The translations under genes and the position numbers were made by a program. A model generated the notes under the pieces. It had not been told where the DNA came from and made no database searches. It saw only the letters and a list, made by a program, of their open reading frames with translations. Below, piece after piece: positions 25,858 to 34,021 of a stretch of 64,000 bases of DNA (position 1 is its first letter; each line of letters opens with the position of its first letter). Location of the stretch: assembly GCF_050433505.1 (NCBI RefSeq), contig NZ_JBNPXC010000002.1, positions 496,001 to 560,000 of the forward strand. The letters are read 5' to 3'. The stretch comes from Methanobacterium_D oryzae (lineage in GTDB: Archaea > Methanobacteriota > Methanobacteria > Methanobacteriales > Methanobacteriaceae).

Positions 25858-26976
25858 TCAACCATAAAATTCCTTTATTTTGTTAATTATAAAATCCATA
25901 TTGTCCTTTGAAATTGTAGGATACATTGGTAAAGTTATAACCTTCTTTGACATTTCTTCTGTAACTGGAAGTTTACATTCATACTTCAATACATTTTTAT
26001 AGAAATGAGTTAAATGAACAGGATCAAAATATATTTTAGTCATTATTCCATTATCTGCTAAATGACTCATTAATTCATTTCTATTATCTGCTATTGCAGT
26101 ATATAACTGATATACATGATAATAATCATCTGGAGGAGTAATTGGATTTATTCCATCTATATCCTCTAATTTATCATTTAAATATAATGAATTTTTTCTC
26201 CTCATATCGATTATTTTATTTAATTTATTTATCTGTGATATTCCAAGAGAGGCAGTTAAATTGGACATTCTAAAATTAAATCCAAGTTCTATATAATCAA
26301 AAGGTTCTAGGGATGTGAAATAATTAGAATGCTCAATTCTACCATGTGATCTAATTAAATTCAACTTTTCAAATATTTCTTCTGAATCAGTTACAACTGC
26401 TCCTCCTTCTCCTGTAGTAATGATTTTATTCTGGCAAAAACTTAAAATAGCTGAATCTCCAAAAGTACCTATATTTGCACCGCCAATTTTAGCTCCCATA
26501 GCCTCAGCAGCATCTTCTATTAAAATTAAATCATGATCTTCTGCTATTTCTTTAAGTTCTTTTATTTTACAAGGACATCCTCCATAGTGTATGGGCATAA
26601 TTGCCTTTGTTTTATTAGTAATCATTTCCTTAACACTTTCTGGATCTAGGCCTAATGTTTCATTTTCTATATCGGCAAAAACGGGCTTAGCACCTACAAA
26701 AAGAGGTGAATTGGCTGTAGCTATAAATGTAAATGATGGAACAATTACTTCATCACCTTTGCCGATATCATGGGCAAGAAATAGTGAATGGAGTGCAGAA
26801 GTTCCTGAATTAAAAGTTACAGCATATTTAGTACCTATTTCTTCCTTGATAAGTTCTTCAAATTCTTTAACTTGTGGACCAACAGCCCAGTTCATTCCAG
26901 ATTGAATTCCTTGTTCAACATGATTAACATCGTCATCGTCCCAGTATATTTTAAAAAGGGGAATTTTCCAGCTCAT
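25858..26976 (-). CDS. legC: DegT/DnrJ/EryC1 aminotransferase, LegC-like
   Basis: A 372-residue PLP-dependent sugar aminotransferase. TFNSGTSALHSLFLA (residues ~56-70), IEDAAEAMGA (~150) and SFCQNKIITTGEGGAVVTD (~176-194) with the Schiff-base Lys are intact. It would aminate the 4-keto sugar from the adjacent dehydratase. The N-terminal PLFKIYWDDDDVNHVEQGI is typical for LegC/PseC-like enzymes. The ATG follows GAGGATTC. Upstream, a structured hairpin element separates it from the acetyltransferase gene by 75 bases. Confidence 0.87.
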   Translation of the reverse strand: MSWKIPLFKIYWDDDDVNHVEQGIQSGMNWAVGPQVKEFEELIKEEIGTKYAVTFNSGTSALHSLFLAHDIGKGDEVIVPSFTFIATANSPLFVGAKPVFADIENETLGLDPESVKEMITNKTKAIMPIHYGGCPCKIKELKEIAEDHDLILIEDAAEAMGAKIGGANIGTFGDSAILSFCQNKIITTGEGGAVVTDSEEIFEKLNLIRSHGRIEHSNYFTSLEPFDYIELGFNFRMSNLTASLGISQINKLNKIIDMRRKNSLYLNDKLEDIDGINPITPPDDYYHVYQLYTAIADNRNELMSHLADNGIMTKIYFDPVHLTHFYKNVLKYECKLPVTEEMSKKVITLPMYPTISKDNMDFIINKIKEFYG

Positions 26977-27011
26977 AATGAATCCTCAAATTTTTTTAAA
27001 ATTTGTGGTTC

Positions 27012-27079
27012 AGAAACGTTTACAAAATCATAATTTTGTAACAGCAAAAATCTACGATTTTTGCACGCTATGCGTTTCT
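27012..27079. repeat. Three-way-junction-like palindromic element
   Basis: An outer stem, AGAAACG (27012-27018) with CGTTTCT (27073-27079), encloses two perfect 9-bp hairpins: TTACAAAAT-CATA-ATTTTGTAA (27020-27041) and GCAAAAATC-TAC-GATTTTTGC (27044-27064). The element overlaps the last codons of the acetyltransferase gene and its stop codon falls in a hairpin loop. It could be a mobile palindromic repeat or an RNA structure that tunes the downstream legC and legB. Confidence 0.6.
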
Positions 27080-27507
27080 TCAACCTCTAGTTCTTTAATT
27101 TCAGTTTCTGTAAGTTTTTTAACCACTTTAGCAGGCACTCCAAATGCAACTACATTTTTAGGTATATCTTTGTTTACAAAGCTAAATGCACCTATAACAG
27201 AATTTTCACCAACAGTTACATTAGGCATTACTACAGAATGTGTACCAATTCTGCAATTTTTTTTAAGTATAACAGGGCCTTCTTTATTATCTATTGTAGA
27301 TACAGAGTAAATAGAGCAGTGTGATCCAATTTGGACATGATCTTCAATTGTAACTCCATTTTTCGCGTTAATATAAGTAAAAGCACCAATATCTGTTTTA
27401 TAACCTAATTTAAGACTATCTTTATGTTGTACAATCCAGTTGTATTCTGTTAATTTTCTCTCCTCAATTTTGGGAGGTTCCCATTCTTTAAACCTTTTAT
27501 CTGACAT
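27052..27507 (-). CDS. Hexapeptide-repeat acetyltransferase, LegH-like
   Basis: A 151-residue left-handed beta-helix acyltransferase with hexapeptide repeats from residue ~38 to ~115 (IGAFTYI, VQIGSHCSI, CRIGTHSVV, VTVGENSVIGAFSFV) and the usual closing GVPAKVVKKLTE. It would N-acetylate the aminosugar to the diacetamido form that the 2-epimerase uses. The ATG follows AAGGT. The final six residues (HSVQKS) and the stop are encoded by the palindromic element at 27012-27079, suggesting the natural C-terminus was altered. Exact acceptor is inferred from the operon. Confidence 0.8.
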   Translation of the reverse strand: MSDKRFKEWEPPKIEERKLTEYNWIVQHKDSLKLGYKTDIGAFTYINAKNGVTIEDHVQIGSHCSIYSVSTIDNKEGPVILKKNCRIGTHSVVMPNVTVGENSVIGAFSFVNKDIPKNVVAFGVPAKVVKKLTETEIKELEVEETHSVQKS

Positions 27508-27521
27508 AATTTTACCTTAAA

Positions 27522-28667
27522 TTATAAATTGAGTTTTTTATTCATTAACTTATTATCTAATTTAATTTTACTTAAAATATCTGTCACTCTCTTCCCGGTT
27601 TTTCCATCACCATATGGATTTATGTACTTATTGAGAGTATCTTTAAATCTTTCATCATGAATTGCTTTATTTATCGCATTTTTTATTTCTTCTTTATTAT
27701 AATCGACATCAATTACATTTGAAGCTCTTTCTCTTCCTTCTTGCCTTGATCCTATATTAACTGCAGGTAATTTAAATGAAGGTGCTTCAATAATACCACT
27801 GCTTGAATTACCGACAATAACAGATGATATATTCATTAAACTTAGGTAATCTATACTTGAAATACTTTTATACGTGTTTATAAATGGATAATTTCCATAT
27901 TCTTTTATTAATTCTATGATTTTTCTTCCACCAGCATCAGCATTTGGATAAATTATTACGGTTTGTTTTTCCAGTTCAACTATTGCATCAAGGGTTTCAC
28001 GTGCTTGTGAAATTGCTTTTTTAGATTCTAATGTAACTGGATGTTGAACAAGAAGGATTATTGGTTCATTTAAATTTAAATTATATTTAGCACTAATTTT
28101 TTCGGGATTAACTAATTTTTCACCTAAAATAGGGTCTAATCCTGGTGCACCTACTACAAACACATTATCTGGGTTTTCTCCCATTTTTATAATTCTTTCA
28201 GCGCTTTTTTGAGTTGCAGGGAGGTGTATATTAACAAGCTTTGTAATTGCATGCCTTGCATATTCATCTACAGTGGAAGTAATTTCTCCTCCATGAAGAT
28301 GAGCTGTTGGAATGCTTAGATAAGCCCCTACAACTGCCCCACCTAACATTTCTCCTCTATCTCCTAAAAGGAGTATAATGTCTGGACTAATCTCAATAAC
28401 TAACTCTGAAAGTGATTTAATGAACTCTCCTATGAATTTAACCATTGAAAGTTTACTATCTTCATCAAATTTTGCATTAATTCTATGGAATTTGAAGCCA
28501 TCTTTTTCTATGTCATTTATGGTCATTCCAAATTCTTCCATAAGGTGCATTCCAGTAACTACTAGTTCCAGTTCAATATCTGGATTTTTCACCATTTCAA
28601 ATAAAACAGAACGCATTAATCCATAATCTGCTCTAGTGCCTGTTATGTAAAGTATTTTTCTTTTCAT
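27522..28667 (-). CDS. legG: UDP-sugar 2-epimerase (hydrolysing), LegG/NeuC type
   Basis: A 381-residue GT-B-fold epimerase. YITGTRADYGLMRSVL at the N-terminus, LLGDRGEMLGGAVVGAYLSIPTAHLHGGE near 100-125 and VGNSSSGIIEAPSFKLPAVNIGSRQEGRERA near 285-315 are the signatures of the hydrolysing NeuC/LegG branch, which releases UDP and leaves a free 2-epimerised sugar. The ATG at 28667 overlaps the stop of the synthase gene (ATGA), so the two are translationally coupled; an ATG at 28682 is possible but has no ribosome site. Confidence 0.9.
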   Translation of the reverse strand: MKRKILYITGTRADYGLMRSVLFEMVKNPDIELELVVTGMHLMEEFGMTINDIEKDGFKFHRINAKFDEDSKLSMVKFIGEFIKSLSELVIEISPDIILLLGDRGEMLGGAVVGAYLSIPTAHLHGGEITSTVDEYARHAITKLVNIHLPATQKSAERIIKMGENPDNVFVVGAPGLDPILGEKLVNPEKISAKYNLNLNEPIILLVQHPVTLESKKAISQARETLDAIVELEKQTVIIYPNADAGGRKIIELIKEYGNYPFINTYKSISSIDYLSLMNISSVIVGNSSSGIIEAPSFKLPAVNIGSRQEGRERASNVIDVDYNKEEIKNAINKAIHDERFKDTLNKYINPYGDGKTGKRVTDILSKIKLDNKLMNKKLNL

Positions 28668-29695
28668 TTTAACTGATTCCATTTTATTAGAGCGTCTTTT
28701 TTAATGTCTTCGGTCAATTCTTTTCCAATTACATCATTAAGATATTTAGGTTCAATCCCGGTTCCAGGTCTTTTAATGTCTAACATATTTTCATCTAAAA
28801 TTGTCCCTTTTAAAATATCTTCCTTTGCAACAATGCTTTTCCTTACAAGTTTTTTTATTTCAATTTCCTCATTTGTAGGTTTTTTGATACCGTTTCCTAA
28901 TCCTTTTTCCACATTTCTTATACATTTTATCATTTCAGCAAATTCATGAGGTTCTAACGATGCTTTATGATCAGGTCCGGGAAGATTTTTATCAATGGTA
29001 AAATGCTTTTCAATACAACAACTACCCATAGCTACGGCAGCTATAGGCATTTCAATTCCTTCTGTGTGATCAGAAAATCCAACAGGAAGTTTAAATGCAT
29101 ACTCTAATGTTTTAATGACGTTTAAGTTAGTATTTTCTTTTTTTGCAGGGTAACTTGTTAAACAGTGCATTAAAATTATGTTGTCATTATATTTTTTTAT
29201 TATATTGATTGCTTCTTCTACTTCACCAAGAGTAGACATTCCTGTAGATAATATAATTTGTTTTTGTTTTTTTGCAATATATTTAAGCAAAGGAAAATTT
29301 GTTATCTCTCCTGAAGCTATTTTAAAAGCAGGAATACCAATTTTATCCAATAAATAAGCACTTTCCTCTTCAAATGGCGAGGAAAGAAAAATAAGGCCTT
29401 TTTGGGTAGTGTATTTTACTATTTCTCTAAATTCGTCATCTGAAAGTTCCAGATTCTTTATCATATCATACTGGGACTCTTCTCCCGAATTTTTTATTTG
29501 ATATTCAGCTTTATCAGCATCTTTTGTAACTAATTTTTCTGCTTTAAATGTCTGAAATTTAACTGCATCTGCACCTACTTCTTTTGCGGCATCTACTAAC
29601 TTTTTGGCTATTTCAACAGATCCATTATGGTTAACACCAGCTTCTGCAATTATAAAGCATCTTTTTAGTTTGTTATTAATTTCAATTTTATTCAT
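28664..29695 (-). CDS. legI: N-acetylneuraminate-like synthase, LegI/NeuB type
   Basis: A 343-residue synthase that condenses PEP with an acetamido hexose to a nonulosonic acid. The TIM barrel shows IIAEAGVNHNGS, AVKFQTF, LSSPFEEESA, KIASGEI, STGMSTLGEVEEAI and GFSDHTEG, and the C-terminal ~65 residues form the SAF (antifreeze-like) domain (RKSIVAKEDILKGTILDENML, RPGTGIEP). These are diagnostic for NeuB/LegI/PseI. It starts one base after the CMP-transferase gene. The co-encoded 4,6-dehydratase and aminotransferase argue for a legionaminic-type rather than sialic acid product. Confidence 0.92.
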   Translation of the reverse strand: MNKIEINNKLKRCFIIAEAGVNHNGSVEIAKKLVDAAKEVGADAVKFQTFKAEKLVTKDADKAEYQIKNSGEESQYDMIKNLELSDDEFREIVKYTTQKGLIFLSSPFEEESAYLLDKIGIPAFKIASGEITNFPLLKYIAKKQKQIILSTGMSTLGEVEEAINIIKKYNDNIILMHCLTSYPAKKENTNLNVIKTLEYAFKLPVGFSDHTEGIEMPIAAVAMGSCCIEKHFTIDKNLPGPDHKASLEPHEFAEMIKCIRNVEKGLGNGIKKPTNEEIEIKKLVRKSIVAKEDILKGTILDENMLDIKRPGTGIEPKYLNDVIGKELTEDIKKDALIKWNQLK

Positions 29696-29696
29696 T

Positions 29697-30392
29697 TTAT
29701 CTTTTCTCTTTTAGAATAATTTCAGCCAATTTGAAGTCTAATTCTGTATCTATATCAATGCTATTTTCAGAAGACATTATATGGGGTAATGTTTTATCTA
29801 AATAGAAATTTTTGTAAGTTCTTAAATTTTCAGGTGTAGAAATAAATATTGCTCCATTAGGTAAAAATAAAGTAGGTAACTCCTGTCTTCTCATTTTAAA
29901 ATATTTTTTTCCAAATCCGGGTTGTAAATAATTATTTTCAATTTTTAAACTCCAATAAGGCGAATGGTCGAATTCACAAACACTCACAACGGATTCACAC
30001 TCATTTTTCATAAACAGTTCTATAGCTTCATCAAGATCTTCTTCAGTTCTCATTGGGGAAGTTGGTTGTAATAAAATCACAATATCTATCAAATAATCTT
30101 CTTCCTCCAAAGAAGTTAGGCTATGTAATATTGCATCTATAGTGGGAGAACTATCATTAGCTAATTTTTCAGGCCTTTTTACAATTTCTGCCCCATATTC
30201 TTTTGATATTTCTGCTATTTCTTGATCTTCAGTTGATACAACAATTCTATTAACATATTTAGAATTAGATGCAGAATCAATTGTATAAGCAATCAGTGGT
30301 TTACCAGCTATTTTTTTAATATTTTTTCTTGGAATTCCTTTACTTCCGCCTCTTGCAGGAATGATCGCTAAAATATTCATATTATTTGCCAT
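29697..30392 (-). CDS. legF: CMP-nonulosonate cytidylyltransferase, LegF/NeuA type
   Basis: A 231-residue CMP transferase that activates the free nonulosonic acid as the CMP-sugar donor. The signature AIIPARGGSKGIPRKNI at residues ~9-25, LLQPTSPMRTEEDLDEAI near 104 and NGAIFI near 180 and the C-terminal SIDIDTELDFKLAE (metal-binding DxD) are conserved. It is the first gene of the six-gene operon. ATG 30392 is used; a second in-frame ATG 12 bases on is equally possible. Confidence 0.92.
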   Translation of the reverse strand: MANNMNILAIIPARGGSKGIPRKNIKKIAGKPLIAYTIDSASNSKYVNRIVVSTEDQEIAEISKEYGAEIVKRPEKLANDSSPTIDAILHSLTSLEEEDYLIDIVILLQPTSPMRTEEDLDEAIELFMKNECESVVSVCEFDHSPYWSLKIENNYLQPGFGKKYFKMRRQELPTLFLPNGAIFISTPENLRTYKNFYLDKTLPHIMSSENSIDIDTELDFKLAEIILKEKR

Positions 30393-30614
30393 AATCAGTT
30401 ATTAAAATTTATTATAAGTATATACAATCATATAAATAAAATTTAAGTAAGTTTTATTTTAAATAAATATTAAATTTTTTGTTGTAGAATATCTGAATAT
30501 AATCTTCAAAATAGACAGTTTAATGGCTTTCATTTAGTATCATTTTTTTAACACATTTACATAGTATATTTTTGTTTTTACTGGTAAGGATTGATGTTTA
30601 CACGATTAAAATTT

Positions 30615-32399
30615 TTAAATTAAATCTTTAATAATTTTAATAATTCTATTTATAGATTTACCATCCAATCCATAAACATGCTCCCTTATAAATTCATATC
30701 TATTTTTTGAAAGTCTGGCTGAAACATCTAATTCAAATACTTTATTTATACAATTAACTAATTCTTGAGTATTTTTGGCTTCCAAGGCTATTCCATCATC
30801 CACGTAGACTGATTTTTCCCCTAAAAAGTTGATACAAACTAATGGTTTATCTAAAATAGCAGATTCTAACCCTACAGTAGATGATATGGTTAGAATTACA
30901 TCTGAAACAGCCAATAGATATGAAAGATTCTCATTTTTTGGCCTAATAGAGACTTTATCCGGATATTTTTCCTCTAATGATTTATAAGTAACTGGATCTT
31001 CATCTGGATGGGGTTTAACATAAATTATAAAATCTGCAAGCTTCTGATTTTTACTCATTTCCTCAATGGACTCTAAATTAATATTTTTATAAGGTGCTTG
31101 GGTGGCAAATAGTATAATTTTGTTTTTCTTATCTTCAATATTTTCAGCAAATTTTCTATGTTCATCAAACTCGGGTGAGCCAGTAATTTCTATTTTATCT
31201 TCTTCAAATCCAAGTTTAAGTAAATAATCTTTGCTGGAGTTTCCCCAGACGCATATTTTATCGGATATTGGTTTAGGCATCAAATTAACATAAATTTCAG
31301 GTAAACTAAATAATCCATGCTGTATTTCAACAACTGGAATATCATTATCTTTTGAGGGCAGTATGCTGGTTCTTGTAATTGTAGAACGATCATCACCAAC
31401 AATTAAAATGTCTGGAGGTATTTCAGAAATGAAGTTACGGGCTAATCTTAATTTAAATAAAATATAAGGCAGTCTTCTCTCAAATAAATCATAAAATTCA
31501 TTTTTAAATAAATTAAAATCATTCTTGTCATTTTCAAATGCATTTAAAAGGTTTTTATCTGAAAATAAAGAACTTAATATAGGGCTTATTTCTTTATTTT
31601 TCACAGATTCTGGCTTGAATCTAGTTAATATGTCATATTCAATATTAAATTCTTTAAGATCTTCTTCTTTAGAAATAAAATAAAAGTTAAAATTATCATC
31701 CATTTCTTTTATTACTGGAACTATATTTCTTAAATAATTAACATAAATAGCATCTACTAAAACAACATTTTTAGGTGATTTTTCACTTTTTTTAGAATAA
31801 ACATTGAGATTCTTTAGATAATTTAAATCTCTGTAATTCATCATGTCAACAATTTTATCCCTTGTTTTCCTGAAAACATTAGGATTTATATATTTTAACT
31901 CAATCCCGTGCTTACTTGAAATATAATTTATTATTTTCCCGTCAGGTGAATTAGAACTTTCTAAATAAATAGTTCCTGTTTCTTCATCAAGAGAATTTTC
32001 ATATTTAGCAATTTTATTATAAGTTTCATTTAATTTAATCGCTATTTCATATTCCAGAATAGCTTTAATGTTAATCCCATCAAAAACCAACGAATCTTTA
32101 ATATAGTCTTCTTTAAACAGCCTATTAATGATTTTTTTTACGTTTAAGGAGATAGCTATACTTTTATTTTGATCAGGTTTTATCAAGAAAACATTCTGAA
32201 TGCCTTGGCTTTTAAGGAAAGATACTACTTCTTTATCAGTTGAAAATACCTTAATAGTAAATTTAGATGATAGCTTTCTTATTTTAGGAATAACAAATAA
32301 TTTAAGCTCTTTTAATCTAATAAACCTCTCAATAGAGTATAAAGATCCTTTTCTAGTATAAATAGGTTCGAGAATGATATTGATGGTATTATCTGGCAC
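30615..32399 (-). CDS. GT-B-like glycosyltransferase, possible nonulosonate transferase
   Basis: A 594-residue soluble protein. The N-terminal half is unassigned. The C-terminal half looks like a GT-B donor domain of the capsule/CDP-glycerol-transferase-like group: VVEIQHGLF near residue 355, GSPEFDEHRK near 410, IYVKPHPDED near 460 and ILTISSTVGLESAIL near 505. HP plus Ser-Ser/Thr signatures of this kind are shared by bacterial sialyl- and polysialyltransferase families. It lies directly upstream and on the same strand as the CMP-sugar operon (gap 222 bases), which makes transfer of the nonulosonic acid a reasonable hypothesis, not a demonstrated role. Confidence 0.7.
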   Translation of the reverse strand: MPDNTINIILEPIYTRKGSLYSIERFIRLKELKLFVIPKIRKLSSKFTIKVFSTDKEVVSFLKSQGIQNVFLIKPDQNKSIAISLNVKKIINRLFKEDYIKDSLVFDGINIKAILEYEIAIKLNETYNKIAKYENSLDEETGTIYLESSNSPDGKIINYISSKHGIELKYINPNVFRKTRDKIVDMMNYRDLNYLKNLNVYSKKSEKSPKNVVLVDAIYVNYLRNIVPVIKEMDDNFNFYFISKEEDLKEFNIEYDILTRFKPESVKNKEISPILSSLFSDKNLLNAFENDKNDFNLFKNEFYDLFERRLPYILFKLRLARNFISEIPPDILIVGDDRSTITRTSILPSKDNDIPVVEIQHGLFSLPEIYVNLMPKPISDKICVWGNSSKDYLLKLGFEEDKIEITGSPEFDEHRKFAENIEDKKNKIILFATQAPYKNINLESIEEMSKNQKLADFIIYVKPHPDEDPVTYKSLEEKYPDKVSIRPKNENLSYLLAVSDVILTISSTVGLESAILDKPLVCINFLGEKSVYVDDGIALEAKNTQELVNCINKVFELDVSARLSKNRYEFIREHVYGLDGKSINRIIKIIKDLI

Positions 32400-32968
32400 G
32401 AATACACCTTAATTTAGAAATTCTTTTTATTAGTCTACTGCAAATTTAAATATTATCTCTTTTCATTAAATATTTATATTTCTACCAAACTGTAAGCTTT
32501 AAGAAATAATCTATTTAAAACTTGATTTTGAGTTTTTTAAACTTATGTTTTTTAAATCCACTATTAAAATTCTTTTTTTAGTGTTAAGTCTAAATTTATT
32601 TTTAATTAATTAATAATCAGTGACTAATTGAATGGCAGTTACAGTTATTTGCTAATATTAACAAAGATTGCATTTTAGCATTTTTTTTTAGAATATAGGT
32701 TTTTAAGATTATAAGACAAGCTTATATATAAAATAAATGAACAATAGTTATTCTAAAAAAACAAAAATTAAATGGCTTGAAATGCATTAAAGCCCTAAAA
32801 TTCTAGTGAAAATCTAGACTAAATATTTTAAATGGTTTAAACACGGGATAAATTATAGCAAAAGATATATTGAAATTTTAAATGGCTTTTATTTTAATTT
32901 CAAAATATTATATATAATAAATGAAATTTTTAGAGATTATATTTGTATATTTAAAATAATGGAGAATT
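32400..32968. other. Divergent promoter region with repeated TTAAATGGNTT motif
   Basis: About 570 AT-rich bases between divergent glycosyltransferase genes. No gene is seen. TTAAATGGCTT occurs at 32768-32778 and 32878-32888, and TTAAATGGTTT at 32828-32838, all on the plus strand at 50-60-base spacing. The ribosome site of the right-hand gene (GGAGAA) is at 32961-32966. Confidence 0.5.
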
Positions 32969-33937
32969 ATGATGTTACCTAATGTATCAATAATAATATT
33001 GAACTGGAATGGTTGGAAAGATACTATTGAATGCTTAGAGTCCTTATATCAGATTAATTATCCAAATTTTGATATTATTGTTGTTGATAATGATTCTGCT
33101 GATGATTCTATAGTACAAATTAAAAAATATTGCAAAGGAATGACGGAAGTAAAATCTAAATATTTTAAATACCAGCCATTAAATAAATCTATTAAACTTA
33201 TTGAATATGATGGGCAATCGTTAAATCAAATAACAATGGATAATGACTTATCTTCAAATAAAAGATTATTTTTAATAAAAAATAGCAAAAATTATGGTTT
33301 TGCTAAAGGTAATAACATTGGAATTAATTTTGCACTAAATAATTTGGATCCTAAGTATATTTTTCTTTTAAATAATGATACTGTTGTTGATAAACTATTT
33401 TTAGATGAATTAGTCAATGCAGCAGAAAATGATAATAAAATAGGTGTTTTAGGACCTAAAAAAATAAAATATAATTCACCTAATGATAGTATCTTAGATT
33501 CTATTGGGGGCGAAATTAATTTAAATAAGTATCCGGGATATTTTGGAATTAGTAAAGATTTTATAGATAAATATGGAAATTCCACTGGTTTATTAGCTCG
33601 TGATTGGATTTCAGGTTCAGGAATGATGATAAAGATTGATGAATCATCAGTTAAATATTTAGATGAAACCTATTATTTTGGATGTGAAGATGCAGATTTA
33701 TGCATTAAAATGAAAGAAAAAGGTTACAAAATAGTAACTGTGTTAAGTTCAAAAATGTGGCATAAATCTGGAAGATCAAGAAAAAGAAAATTTAGCAATA
33801 AATTGAGCAATATGTTTAATACAGTTGGTACTGAGCTTAAATTTTTATATAGGCATAATAAGTACTTTTTTTTATTGTTACCTGTTTATACTGTTCAGAT
33901 TATAAATAATTCAATATCTGGAATATTAAAATCTTAA
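32969..33937 (+). CDS. GT2 glycosyltransferase, rhamnosyltransferase-like
   Basis: A 322-residue GT-A enzyme: SIIILNWNGWKDTIECLESL at the start, VVDNDSADDS near residue 38, NYGFAKGNNIGI near 108, LLNNDTVV (the DxD-like NDT) near 130, GSGMMIKID near 215 and CEDADLCIKMKEKGY near 240. This is the rhamnosyl/galactofuranosyl-transferase-like GT2 branch. A hydrophobic C-terminal segment may attach it to the membrane. It points away from the nonulosonate operon. Confidence 0.9.
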   Translation: MMLPNVSIIILNWNGWKDTIECLESLYQINYPNFDIIVVDNDSADDSIVQIKKYCKGMTEVKSKYFKYQPLNKSIKLIEYDGQSLNQITMDNDLSSNKRLFLIKNSKNYGFAKGNNIGINFALNNLDPKYIFLLNNDTVVDKLFLDELVNAAENDNKIGVLGPKKIKYNSPNDSILDSIGGEINLNKYPGYFGISKDFIDKYGNSTGLLARDWISGSGMMIKIDESSVKYLDETYYFGCEDADLCIKMKEKGYKIVTVLSSKMWHKSGRSRKRKFSNKLSNMFNTVGTELKFLYRHNKYFFLLLPVYTVQIINNSISGILKS

Positions 33938-34021
33938 AATGTATAATTTTATTAAATTTTATTCAAATTCGTTTATTCAAAATTTAAACAACAAAAATCT
34001 AAATTTTTAATTTTTTAAATT

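Noticed and set aside
24869..30392. Simple sialic acid (Neu5Ac) or pseudaminic acid pathway
   Set aside because: Neu5Ac synthesis needs no 4,6-dehydratase or aminotransferase; the pseudaminic route uses a PseG hydrolase, while here the hydrolysing 2-epimerase of LegG/NeuC type is present.
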